From NCBI RefSeq assembly GCF_030269925.1, contig NC_085131.1, positions 14,183,501 to 14,247,500 on the forward strand: a DNA stretch of 64,000 bases, read 5' to 3'. The position numbers and the translations under genes are program-made. Below the pieces are notes generated by a model, which searched no databases, was not told where the DNA came from, and was given only the letters and a program-made list of their open reading frames with translations. The number at the start of each line of letters is the position of its first letter. Position 1 is the first letter of the stretch. Origin of the DNA: Bombyx mori (taxonomy: Eukaryota > Arthropoda > Insecta > Lepidoptera > Bombycidae). Positions 24,755-35,110 of the stretch are shown here, one piece after another.

Positions 24755-25105
24755 AATAACTAAAAGAACTAAAATAACTAATAGAACTAAAATAACAAAA
24801 ATAACTAAAATAACTAAAATAACTAAAAGAACTAAAATAACTAAAAGAACTAAAATAACTAAATGAACTAAAATAACTAAAGAACTAAAATAACAAAAAT
24901 AACTAAAATAACTAAAAGAACTAAAATAACTAATAGAACTAAAATAACAAAAATAACTAAAAGAACTAAAATAACTAAAAGAACTAAAAGAACTAAAAGA
25001 ACTAAAAGAACTAAAAGAACTAAAAGAACTAAAATAACTAAAATAACTAAAATAACTAAAAAAACTAAAATAACTAAATTAACTAAAATAACTAAAGAAC
25101 TATTT
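24755..25105. repeat. Minisatellite of AACTAAAATA / AACTAAAAGA units
   Basis: About 350 bp of imperfect tandem decamers and pentamer-spaced variants (aactaaaata, aactaaaaga, occasional aacaaaaata). The long frames across it in both directions (Lys/Thr-Ile and Leu-Val-Ile repeats) are artefacts of the repeat. Confidence 0.95.
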
Positions 25106-25472
25106 AAAAAAATATTATACTGTATTTTATCGGTAATTAACCAAGCCAGACTAGCCAACTGCGACCTTCCAAATAATTCCTTTACTGCCCCAACAAACAA
25201 TAAAAAAACTACATCACGCGCTGAACGATACGTCTGAGAACGCTTCTCAGAAAAGAATATGAAGATGCTTTTTAATCTAGTGACGTGCGCAGTTGAGTCG
25301 TTAGACAGCGCCTGTCGCCTTCCGAGTAATTCAATAGAAGGACCCGCGTACAGTCACGCAAAAACGTGTATTAGCAGATCGAGTGCTAACACCGACACCA
25401 AATCAGATAAGAACTCCAAGTGAGATTCTTCTTTTTCCATCGCATTTCAGGATCGACTTGGTTGAATTTGAA
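25106..25472. other. No gene recognised
   Basis: Unique-looking sequence between the minisatellite and a SINE. No gene found. Confidence 0.4.
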
Positions 25473-25678
25473 TTTTTTTTATTGCTTAGATGAGTGGACG
25501 AGCTCACAGCCAACCTGGTGCCGTGCGCCACCCACCTTGAGATACAAGTTCGAAGGTCTCAAGTATAGTTACAACGGCTACCCCACCCTTCAAACCGAAA
25601 CGCATTACTGCTTCACGGCAGAATTAGACAGGGTGGTGGTACCTACCCGTGCGGACTCACAAGTGATCCTACCACCGG
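25473..25678 (-). mobile_element. Bm1-like SINE, internally deleted
   Basis: Head-less minus copy missing about 40 bp of the 3' body: acctggtgccgtgcgccacc joins distant body parts. Confidence 0.8.
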
Positions 25679-25679
25679 T

Positions 25680-26210
25680 AAAAATGCCGAGTAGTTTGCT
25701 AATAAAATTCGTAGACTGCTATTTGTCATGCACACGTTTTACTTAGCCCTCAATTACTGAACAGCTCTCACTATTAAGCCAAAACTTTACAATAAAACTT
25801 AAAAAGATTATCCTTTGCTCGATGTCAGCTCAACAACCAAAACTTAGATTCCAAAAACAAAATTTAATTTAATTAATTAACTTTACAACTATAAGGTTTG
25901 AGACGAATCACGCACCAGTAAATCACTCAGAAAATCGGCTTACGTAAGCTACGCGACGGTGTATAAGCGTGACGTCATTGAGACGTCGCGTTTGTAGCGT
26001 GACAAATGAGCGGGGCGCCCAGAGCTCAGCTAATTACAGACGCCTTGACACCCTCAAGAGTACATCATTATTTTACATTACGATACCGCGTGGACTTGTG
26101 CCAAATATATATATAACATCAAAATAAATTAATTGGTTTTGTACATACTTTAATCTTTTGTTTTATTTATTTTTAATTAATAAACTAATATATTTTTTTT
26201 AATTAATAAT
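25680..26210. other. No gene recognised
   Basis: AT-rich spacer with no repeat or exon recognised. Confidence 0.4.
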
Positions 26211-26211
26211 T

Positions 26212-26668
26212 GAAGTCGTCGTGGCCTAAAGGATAACACGTCCGGTGCATACATGTTGAGCGATGCACCGGTGTTTGAATCTCAGGCGGGTACCAATTTT
26301 TCTAATGAAATACGTACTCAACGAATATTCACGATTGACTTCCACGGTGAAGGAATAACATCGTGTAATAAAAATCAAACCCGCAAAATTATAATTTGCG
26401 TAATTGCTGGTGGTAGGACCACTTGTGAGTCCACGCGGGTAGGTACCACCACCCTGTCTATTTCTGCCGTGAAGCAGTAATGCGTTTTGGTTTGAAGGGT
26501 GAGGCAGTCGTTGTAACTATACTTGAGACCTTAGAACTTATATCTCAAGGTGGGTGGCGCATTTACGTTGTAGATGTCTATGGGCTCCAGTAACCACTTA
26601 ACACCAGGTGGGCTGTGAGCTCGTCCACCCATCTATGCAATAAAATAATAATAATAATAATAAACAAT
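26212..26668 (+). mobile_element. Bm1 SINE, full-length with tRNA-like head
   Basis: Head gaagtcgtcgtggcctaaag (A-box region), then the B-box-like gcaccggtgtttgaatctc, the linker ttccacggtgaaggaataac, the head-less body from ctggtggtaggaccac, and an AATAAT tail. Confidence 0.9.
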
Positions 26669-26669
26669 G

Positions 26670-27714
26670 AATTAAATACTTACATATAACAGTTTGTATA
26701 ATAGTAAAGCATTGAACATATTTTTTTGTATTTTCAAACTAATACGTGACTGTCGCCTCCCATTTTGAAACGCAGGATTGAAGTCGTAATAAGAGCTCTA
26801 CCCGCGATGAATGGGGAATAGGATACACGTTACTTAGGAGCATACGTTGGCCGGCAAGAAAAATATTATTATCTTACCTGTCCTACAAACACACCATAGT
26901 TTTAAAGACAAAGTAGACAGGACATCAAAGAGAATAATCCTTGCGAGCTATATACGTCTTAAAACAGTATTACTGTGTGCCATTTGAAAAGGCATTAAGA
27001 CCTATTGTTCTTCTAAAATCAGATAAATCCCTATGTAAAGGCTGTTTGTGCGTCGGGTCGTGAAGTGATCAATAATTTGATAAGCAAATATAATTAATTC
27101 TCGTGTAATCGCCGGCTCATCGCTATTTACAGCGAAAACAACTTCGCTAATAATTCATTATCTTAATCATGAATCTTTATGATCGAAGATGAACAAGATT
27201 ATACTACGAGTCTTAGATGTTCGTGACTCAAATAAATCGCCAAAAAGTGCTATATTTAGAATGGTGTATTGAATTCAACAAAATATCTCCATAAAATTAT
27301 GAGGTAGCTGATGTCATATCATTTGTCATTAAAACAGCAAACTACAGCTCATCTAAACGAGCATAAGTAATCGTGCAAACAGAACAGGCCAACTCGAGGG
27401 CCGTCTTATGTCCTTTCGAGACGGTGCAGCTCCTAAATACAAAGTTTGCACTGCAAATTACTCTAAGAGAATAGCACGATATATCATTTGCCGCACAAAG
27501 GAACTGTTTTCCATTGAGCCAGTAATTTTTTCAAGTGTTATTCTTAATCAAATCTTTATAATTGATCGGTTTCCCATTATGTAGGGTAGATATAATTTTT
27601 TAAGGCGATGTTCGACTTCTTACAGAGGCGGCGGAACAAGAGAAAGAGAGCTCATCCTTCTCCGCACCAATCCGCCAGTCACCGCCAAGCCAGGGGCCAA
27701 AAAAGGGCTTTTCC
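26670..27714. other. No gene recognised
   Basis: AT-rich, about 1 kb. No supportable exon or repeat. Confidence 0.4.
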
Positions 27715-28080
27715 CGGTTACGGGCCGATCAGGCCGGCAGGCTGGTTCTGATCCAGCAGGGTATTTCGGAAAACCAGCGGCACGGCCTTGGGCGGTTTGA
27801 CCGACTGCCGTACAGAGACAACTGACATAGAGTCGTCGACTATCGCCTCGACGACACATCGGTCGGGCGTCCTAGGGTAACGCCGCAAGTCTAGTTGTAG
27901 TGTTGATCGCGGGAGCCCTCCTACTCTAATCAGGTCCTGACCCTGGGGGGAAATCGGACGTCGGATAAGAGAGTTGGTGAGTAGGGCCCTAAAAACATCC
28001 TTAGCTCTGCGGTTTGTTCCCAACATCTGCAGATCGTCAAGTCCTCCGTACCCTGCGTGGCACCTATGCGTGGACACCTC
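27715..28080 (-). repeat. Open coding repeat shared with 1040-1400
   Basis: GC-rich segment with an open minus-strand frame (about 28077-27718, 119 codons) containing GLDDLQML, IRRPISPQG and VVEAIVDDSMSV. The copy at 1040-1400 conserves the peptide in the same frame. That, and the composition jump against AT-rich flanks, mark it as part of a mobile-element ORF. The family is not recognised. Its 5' and 3' limits are unclear, and GC-rich sequence continues left to about 27625. Confidence 0.6.
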
Positions 28081-28189
28081 GTAAGATATTCGGATCCCTG
28101 CCCGAAAAAAAGCTATAATTTGTTGTTTTAAATTATTCGATGTTATTCACTTTTAAAATACTTTAATTTGGCGGATTCTTACTACGAAT

Positions 28190-28345
28190 TTACATATTAC
28201 AAGACGATATACTTTTACCAGTGACTGATGCCGATGCTGATGCTTTTTTAAGAAGCTCAATGAAGTCGTGAGTTCCCCTACGGCCAGAAAAAACCCATAC
28301 ACAGTAAATTACTAAAAGCATAAACTTATCATAGTTGGGTAAGCT
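28190..28345 (-). CDS. Possible signal-peptide exon (weak)
   Basis: A minus-strand frame starts MLLVIYCVWVFSG, a plausible signal sequence. It continues RRGTHDFIELLKKASASAS and meets a GTAAAA donor-like site after an ACTG. No downstream exon was found, so this is only a candidate. It may be chance, since the region is AT-rich and 119 bp away lies the coding repeat. Confidence 0.2.
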   Translation of the reverse strand, partial: SLPNYDKFMLLVIYCVWVFSGRRGTHDFIELLKKASASASVTGKSISSCNM

Positions 28346-28399
28346 ATCATTAAATAACAAAAAAAACCGCAAAACAGTATAAAGTGATTCATGTTAGCT

Positions 28400-29145
28400 A
28401 AATCACTTTCTCTGATCGGTTTTTCTTTTTCTCCTCAATTCGCATAGTTTAGTTTTATTACAGTAGATTCAAACATATTGCCAAACGTATTTTTTGTATT
28501 AGTAAATTAAATTTCAAAGCGCAGTGCATCACTAAATAAACTAATACCAGTAATAACAACAACGGTATTTTTAATAACCAATAAAATCAGGTTTATGAGT
28601 CGGCTCTTAGCATTATATGTTCAACTTCACTTTCGATGAATTGTCATGAATCAATGTACTACTATCATCAGGCATTTTCAAAATAAAAAACTTTCTCCCA
28701 CACGCTTAACGTCTGCTATCCTACCTACATATTTCTACTGGAAAAACAATTGTGTGCTCTGACTTGAAACGAGAGGCATTAATCCAATTAAATTCAATCC
28801 CAATTTGTCCTCCTAATATATAATACTACCTCTGTCTACCGCGACCAAAAAAAATTAAAACAAGAATTATAAAAAAATTACCTAAAATTTCAAATAAAAA
28901 AAAATTAATTTCAATTATCTTGCAGAATATTCTAAGCCATCTGTAACTTATACGAACTATGTACAGTCGAAAAACAAATAAACAGAAACAAACACAGAAA
29001 ACCAATTCTCTACTGCGACACTTTACTGGGAGCTCCACAAATAATACGTTCATGATAATAAATGCAAAATACTTTCTTTCTTCTTAGTTCAACGAGAAAC
29101 GGCCAAACTAATATTTGTAGCAATTCGAATTTACGTTTGCCTCTT
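28400..29145. other. No gene recognised; short match to intron of the 52.9-59.3 kb gene
   Basis: Near 28764-28795 the words tgaaacgagaggca and tccaattaaatt also occur, in order, near 58205-58245. This may be a small dispersed repeat. Open frames nearby are low-complexity AT-rich readings. Confidence 0.3.
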
Positions 29146-29648
29146 CACTATCACATAGTATAAAACAAAGTCGATTTCTCTGTCCCTATATGTGTCTGTC
29201 CCTATGTAAGATTAAATCTTTAAAACTACGCAACGGATTTTGATGCAGTTTTTTTTAATAGATAGAGTGGTTGAAGAGGAAGGTTTATATTTATAACTAG
29301 CTGACCCGACAAACTTCGTAGTGCATCAATCGATAAATAAAAGAGCATAAAATATACTTAAAACAAAGAAAAGGAATCCATCCGACGGGGGCGACATCAA
29401 AGGAAAAACAAAATTGTTATTTTTATTTAATTCCGAGCATCTTCATATAATTATCTACCTTTTAAACCTTCCCTCGACTTCCACAAATAATTCTAGACTA
29501 AAATTAGCTAAATTGATCCAGCCGATCTCGAGTTTTAGCGAGACTTACGAACAGCAATTCATTTTTATATATAGAGATAACATCCATGAAATATTGGAGA
29601 AATCAATAATAAATTCAGTTTCCGAAGCGAAGCGAGGGCGGGTCGCTA
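29146..29648 (+). mobile_element. Helitron-like element H1, split by a nested H2
   Basis: Left part catagtataaaacaaagtcg... to about 29296, right part taacatccatg... to cgggtcgcta. With 29297-29577 removed, the two parts join into the same sequence as the uninterrupted H1 copy at 42236-42448. It is non-coding. Confidence 0.88.
29297..29577 (-). mobile_element. Helitron-like element H2 nested in H1
   Basis: Read on the minus strand it starts TCTCTATATATAAAAATG and ends ...GGGTCAGCTAG. It sits between host A (5') and T (3') with no target duplication, as Helitrons do. The empty site is preserved at about 42361-42386. Confidence 0.9.
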
Positions 29649-29959
29649 TTTTTAAATAAAGAACTTGTACATTTACTTTATATACTGTTGTATATGCGTC
29701 TAAGACCTGATAGGTACATTCCCGTAATATCTACTGAACTTCTCCGGAGTGATGCTAACATACCTAGTTTCAAACTACTTGCCACTAAAACACACAATCT
29801 TTATCTTGTTACATAATGAACCTAAGCTACCACGTTTTCAGCGTGAAGTAGCTACAGATCACGGCTGGAAAGATACGAGAGATTCTACTACGATATAATT
29901 GGGAAGTATATTCAACAGCATGCAGCGTTGGGGTCCTTGGAATAGTCTCATAAATTGTT

Positions 29960-30305
29960 TCTAAACTTGGACACATTTCTCTATCTTTATATAAATATTG
30001 TAAATTTGTTGAACATATTCTCAAATAATAATTGTTGCCCAGTTAATGATGCATTAGATTTAATTTCATTAGATAGTAACTTACATATGTGTGTGAGTGT
30101 GTGTGCGTGCGGTTGTTATGTGTGTGTGTGTGTGTGTATATATACACACAATATGTGTATTTAGGCATCTATTCAGTTGTTAATTTTTTTTTCTATATGC
30201 ACCTGTTTTGGATTGCAATCCAGATTGCTATGTTCAATATTTAAACTTTTTATTTTTATTTGTTGTAATTTGTTTTGTGCATCAATAAATAATAATAAAA
30301 AAAAC
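29960..30305 (+). mobile_element. 5'-truncated CR1-like LINE 3' end (relative of 53478-57890)
   Basis: Last codons of ORF2 (tataaatattgtaaatttg) and the whole 3' UTR, including an internal TG microsatellite and ttgttttgtgcatcaataaa, match the minus-strand LINE at 53.5 kb. Weak similarity may extend left to about 29830. Confidence 0.85.
30080..30150. repeat. (GT)n microsatellite inside LINE 3' UTR
   Basis: TG-rich tract followed by tatatatacacaca. The same position in the full LINE copy also carries a TG/CA run (53655-53710). Confidence 0.9.
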
Positions 30306-30309
30306 AATC

Positions 30310-30780
30310 AACAGGGATTGTACTAGAATATAGTCAAGAAACAAACCTACTAGATATCAGGTAAACTCTAAATGCATTAGTCATGTTTACGAAGGAACAT
30401 TTGTCAGCTAGTGACTGCGTAGCCGAGGATAAAGGGCCCCGGGGCACCGGGTTCGTATCTTTGGTCGTTTATCTTGTGAATTTGTCTATTTCTGATAACG
30501 TAAATCGTATTAGTAACGGTCTGTTTATTTGATTTAATATGATCTTTATAGTATACTTTGAGTTATTTCGACTCATTCAATGATTTAGTATTTATAAATC
30601 GCTCCAATGAAAAAATTAAGCTTAGCATATGAAAATTATTGTTGTGCATTACTTTGCTAAATTTTTTAAAAATAATCTTTTGTAATATCTGCCATATTTT
30701 TGTTACAACAAAATGCAGATTCACCTCTTTGACTTTCTTAGCTTCACTAAATAGATTATCTTTGCGTGAATTCAAGGACC
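30310..30780. other. No gene recognised
   Basis: AT-rich spacer with no repeat or exon seen. Confidence 0.4.
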
Positions 30781-30782
30781 TG

Positions 30783-31262
30783 ACGGTAGAACGTCTTGTG
30801 AGTCAGCACGGGTATGTACCACCACCGTACCGATTTCTGCCGTGAAGATCTAATGCTTTTCGGTATGAAGGGCGGCCGTTATACTGTTAAAAGTGAGATC
30901 TTTTAACTCATATCTCAAGGTGGGCGGGGCATTTACGTTCTAGATGTCTATGGGCTCCGGTAACCACTTAAGACCATGGGGTCCGTGAGCTCATCCAACC
31001 ATGTAAGCAATCTCTATAAAAATGAATTGCTGCTCGTTAGTCTCGCTAAAACTCGAGAACGGCTGGACCGATTTGGCTAATTTTGGTCTTGAATTATTCG
31101 TGGAAGTCCAGGGAAGGTTTAAAAGGTGAGAAAATATAAAAAAAAGCTCGAAATTATATGAAAACAAACGATTTTTTTTTTTTGTAGTGTCCCCTTGATG
31201 TATCTTTTATTTATCGATTGAGGCACTACGAAGTCTGCCGGGTCAGCTAGTAAAAAATAAAA
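30783..31262 (+). mobile_element. Bm1-like SINE split at its tail by H2
   Basis: Head-less body from tgacggtagaacgtcttgtg to atgtaagcaa (31010), then H2 (31011-31250), then the remaining tail taaaaaataaaaaac. Confidence 0.85.
31011..31250 (+). mobile_element. Helitron-like element H2 inside a SINE tail
   Basis: TCTCTATAAAAATG... to ...ccgggtcagCTAG, inserted between A (31010) and T (31251). Removing it restores the normal SINE tail aagcaataaaaaataaaaa. Conserved body words are actcgagaacggctggaccg and aggcactacgaagtctgccg. Confidence 0.9.
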
Positions 31263-31744
31263 AACTTTAATGTTTAGGTCATCTCTAAAAACGTGTTAAA
31301 ATTATTATCAAAGAGGAGTTCATAAGACGACGCTTCTTTTCACGTAAACGCCATCTTCGACGATCAACGAAGTCTTAGTCAATGAAGATCAAATCAAGGT
31401 TAACGCTGAAGCGAAGTTGTGGTGGAAGATACATAGATATTTTCTGAGAGTCGTTAATAAGGCTTTGCTTTGCGACCACGTGATTTTCGAAGTAAGCATT
31501 CAACGTGACTTTCCTTGTCTATAGGGCTTCATTCAATGTATTAATTAACGATTCAATATATAAAGTAATCAACTAGACGACTCTGCGACTGTGATAAGCG
31601 TGCCGCACCTCAAAAGCATAGACGAATCATCTCAGCATAGGATTAAGCCGCGACAGCTCGAAATGTCACACGGCTGGTGGTACTCCTTGATGAAGGGAAA
31701 CATTTTCATTTGCATTTGCAAAATATTCCCTCCCTCGTTTGGTT
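31255..31744. other. No gene recognised
   Basis: Unique-looking spacer. No domain found. Confidence 0.4.
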
Positions 31745-32000
31745 ATATTCCCTCCAAAATATAACCCTCGAGAGGGGAAAAGATTAAAAGGACGACCGTT
31801 CCAAAGGTGGGTAGACGATATAAAAGCTGTTGCAGGCTCTACGTGGAAGAGGAAATGCCACGACCGGAACTTATGGCAGGATTTGGGGGAGGCCTATGCG
31901 AAAGCAAAACAATCTTAACCGATGTCAAATGAAAAGAAAAATGTACCTAAATATGACTTAAGGTTGTTAATAAAGGCTTCTTTATCTTTATCTTTATCTT
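31745..32000 (+). mobile_element. RTE-type LINE 3' end
   Basis: The frame reads LERGKRLKGRPFQRWVDDIK, then AVAGSTWKRKCHDRNLWQDL and GEAYAKAKQS before a stop. This is an RTE-like C-terminus (GRP-x-x-RW-x-DDI ... W...A..R..W..L.EAY). The tail after the stop ends in a TTTATC repeat (about 31976-32000), as several RTE elements do. 5'-truncated. Confidence 0.8.
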
Positions 32001-32144
32001 GCAAAATATTATCATTGAATTTGATGTGTATGGGGAATTAGTTGATACTGTTGAGTTTGAACCGGCATGACTGTCAAACTTAAGCTGTTTGCTCACATTC
32101 TTATACTAATGAATTGCTGATGCCACGTAGTACGTAAGCTCAGT

Positions 32145-32336
32145 ATAGAGCCCACTGAGTTTCTCGCCGGATCTTCTCAGTGGGTCGCGTTTCCGATCCG
32201 GTGGTAGATTCTGCGAAGCACTGCCCTTCATAGGGCCAGTGTTAACACTTCCGGTTTGAGCCCCGTGAGCTCACCTACATGTTAGGGCGAAGCTGAAATA
32301 GCCTCTCAAGGTTATCAGCATAGGTAGGAAAAAAAA
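32145..32336 (+). mobile_element. Jockey-like LINE 3' UTR fragment
   Basis: cccactgagtttctcgccgg, ctcagtgggtcgcgtttccg, then ggtaggaaaaaaaa tail. Confidence 0.85.
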
Positions 32337-32339
32337 GCT

Positions 32340-32875
32340 CAGTATCGAATATCAAAGAAAATAAACGGATATGTTTCACTGTGTCATTCTCAATTCGCAT
32401 GGCAGATTCCGCACCAACGAATATTAATTTCGTATTTAATAAAGCAATTTCCGCATTTAACGAGCAACTTAAATAAATAGCCAGGCGATGCTTGCTCGGG
32501 TGCTCGACTGTGCGCGCCCCGGGTGTGTGGTAATTAGCAGACACACACTCACTGTACGTGCAAGGTAAGGCTCGCAATTCATGACGGTACTTATTATCGG
32601 TAAATTTATCGTTTTAATTTGGTAATGATGGGTAAACTAGCTCACGGATAGAGACAGATTGACGAATATTAATAGACATGGTTTCCCTTAAATTACTAAT
32701 TCTTAAGTTTGAATTAGGAGATAATAATGGGCATGAAGTTCAAAATTAGATAAGAAAACAAAGGTACTGCTACCACGTACAATTGGTTAACTAGTAATAG
32801 CAGTGGGAACGGCAGTAACTGGGTCGATAAACCACAATTGTTGATCAGCGAAGATGACATAATTCCTACATGTGT
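32340..32875. other. No gene recognised
   Basis: Spacer between two Jockey-like tails. No exon or repeat identified. Confidence 0.4.
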
Positions 32876-32877
32876 AC

Positions 32878-33072
32878 CAGCCCACTGAGTTTCTCACCGG
32901 ATCTTCTCAGTGGGTCGCGTTTCCGATTCGGGGATAGATTCTGCGAAGCACTGCTCTTACTAGATTTAGTGTTAGCAAAGTCGTCAGGTTTGAGCCCCGT
33001 GATCTCACCTACTTGTTAGATTACGCTGACATAGCCCTTTAAGCCCTCTAAGGTTAAGTAGAAGAAAAAAAA
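32878..33072 (+). mobile_element. Jockey-like LINE 3' UTR fragment
   Basis: Second tail in the same orientation as 32145-32336, about 540 bp downstream. It ends in an A-rich run (33063-33073). Confidence 0.85.
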
Positions 33073-33281
33073 ACCTAATTATCTAATTTTCGACCTTTTA
33101 CTATCCACTTCTACTAAGTAAGTAGTTTCTTCACAAATCTTACTTCGCAGGTTTTTACTTGTTTTTATGGCTACTGTAGATAAAATTGCATAAAATTCAC
33201 CTAATGAACAGTAATTACCCTAAGTCATGACGCCAGCTGTAGCCAAGCCACTGCCTACAACTTATATAAGTATATTTGTTT

Positions 33282-33530
33282 TTTTTAGTATTGCTTAGGT
33301 GGGTGGACGAGCTCACGGCCCACCTGATATTAAGTGGTTACCAAAGCCCATATACATCTACAACGTAAATGCCGCCACCAACTTTGAGATATTAGTTCGA
33401 AGGTCTCAGTTTTTACAGTACAACGGCTGGCCTCACCCTTCAAACCCAAACGCATTACTGTTTCACGGCAGAAATAGGCTGAATGGTGGTACCTACCTGT
33501 GCGAACTCACAATACGTTCTACCATCAGTG
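33282..33530 (-). mobile_element. Bm1-like SINE, head-less form
   Basis: Minus-strand copy, poly(T) left, boundary near gttctaccatcag. Confidence 0.85.
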
Positions 33531-33727
33531 AAAGATGGAGTAACGACGGAGGGAAGATCTTCCTTCCACCAAACCAAATATTGTTCTTCGGAGCTTGTAT
33601 ATTTGCAAGCTTATCTTTAAAATGTTGTAAGCGAGATTCCAGCATCTGTCAAATATCTTGTGTTGTATAATGGCTACCCGCCACATAAAATTCACTAACT
33701 ATCTTTTGAAATCTTGATATTAAACCA

Positions 33728-33822
33728 AATTTTTTTTTTATTGCCTTTGTAGGCAGACGAGCATACGACCCACCTGATGGTGAGTGGTTACCGTCGCCCA
33801 TGGACTTCAGCAATGCCAATGT
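33728..33822 (-). mobile_element. LINE 3'-end fragment (same family as 489-984)
   Basis: Poly(T), then attgcctttgtaggcagacg and catggacttcagcaatgcc. Confidence 0.85.
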
Positions 33823-33829
33823 AAATGTA

Positions 33830-34195
33830 ATGTACACAAATTAATAGAAAACTGTCTAGGTAACAAACCATTGTCAGAAACATGTATTTTTGAATTGACC
33901 TGCGTTTTCAATTAAAAAATGCAATCGCAAAATGAATATCTTTCCTTATCACTTCTAAGTACGGCGGTTTAGAGACGCGCGCGTCTTTCCGTAGCGAAAC
34001 ATCTTACTGCAGTTTGTCTTGTATTATGCAGTCACGATATGAGTTTCTGTCTTCGTTTGTGATATAAAACAAACATTTGCATTGCTAATTGAGGCGGGTA
34101 CGTGTGGTAGATACGTGCGTCTAGATTAAATTGTTAGAACTCATGCTTGTTCGGTGAATGGATGTAAGAATGCTTCTTATTTGTTTTACTGAACT
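33830..34195. other. No gene recognised
   Basis: Spacer without coding or repeat match. Confidence 0.4.
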
Positions 34196-34196
34196 T

Positions 34197-34442
34197 TTAT
34201 TATTTTTTATTGTTTAGATGAGTGGACGAGCTCACAGACCACCTGGTGTTAAGTGCTTATTGGAGCCTATCGACATCTACAACGTAAATGCCGCCACCCA
34301 CCTTGAGATATAAGGTCTAAGGTCTCAGTATAGTTACAACGGCTACCCCACCCTTCAAACCGAAACGCATTACTGCTTCACGGCAGAAATAGGCAGGGTG
34401 ATGGCACTTACCCGTGCGGACTCACAAGTGGTCCTACAACCT
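34197..34442 (-). mobile_element. Bm1-like SINE, head-less form
   Basis: Minus-strand copy with normal left tail and diverged right boundary (gtcctacaacctg). Confidence 0.85.
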
Positions 34443-34631
34443 GTATAAAGTAGACTAAACAAGACAAGTAGATCTAGTATATATTATTCAGTATCAACGC
34501 TTTCTTCTACTACTACTACTAAAGAAAGTCGTTTAGATGCAACCAATATCCGAGACGTAACGAACGTAAATGCACTCTGTGAGCACTCTTGATCACATTT
34601 CAAGGACTTATAGAACTGCCTTTATTGAAAA

Positions 34632-34922
34632 TATATATAAAAATAAATTGCTGTTCGTTAGTCTCGCTAAAACTCGAGAACGGCTGGACCGATTTGGCTA
34701 ATTTTAGTCTTGAATTATTTGTGGAAGTCCAGTGAAGGTTTAAAGGGTAGATAAATATGAAGATGCTCGGAATTAAATAAAAATAACAATTTTGTTTTTC
34801 CTTTGATGTGTCCCTCGTCGGACGGATTCCTTTTGTTTGTTTTAATTTAAGTTTATTTTAAACAAAAGTTTAGGCCTCTCATTTATCGATTCAGGCACTA
34901 CGAAGTCTGCCGGGTCAGTTAG
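34632..34922 (+). mobile_element. Helitron-like element H2
   Basis: tatataaaaataaattgctg ... cgaagtctgccgggtcagTTAG. The 3' terminal CTAG is mutated to TTAG. Confidence 0.85.
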
Positions 34923-35110
34923 TAGAAAATATAATACTAGTAATATAATAATTGGTGCGAAAAATGAATGCCGTAATGGTTAGGTTTACCGATTAATATC
35001 TGTTATTTTAAAGCATTCTGCATACCTACGTTATTTTCTAGTACTTTCAATTTATCGTCCCAGAACCAATTTCAATTTATAAACAAAGCAGTACTTTGTA
35101 CCAGCATTTA

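Noticed and set aside
24630..25200. Long frames of Thr-Lys-Ile and Leu-Val-Ile repeats on both strands
   Set aside because: They follow directly from the decamer minisatellite and have no independent coding signal.
28764..28795. Possible third Kazal-like paralogue near 28-29 kb
   Set aside because: Only two short words (14 and 12 bp) match the gene B intron, and no Kazal exon with cysteines could be read nearby. A small dispersed repeat is the simpler explanation.
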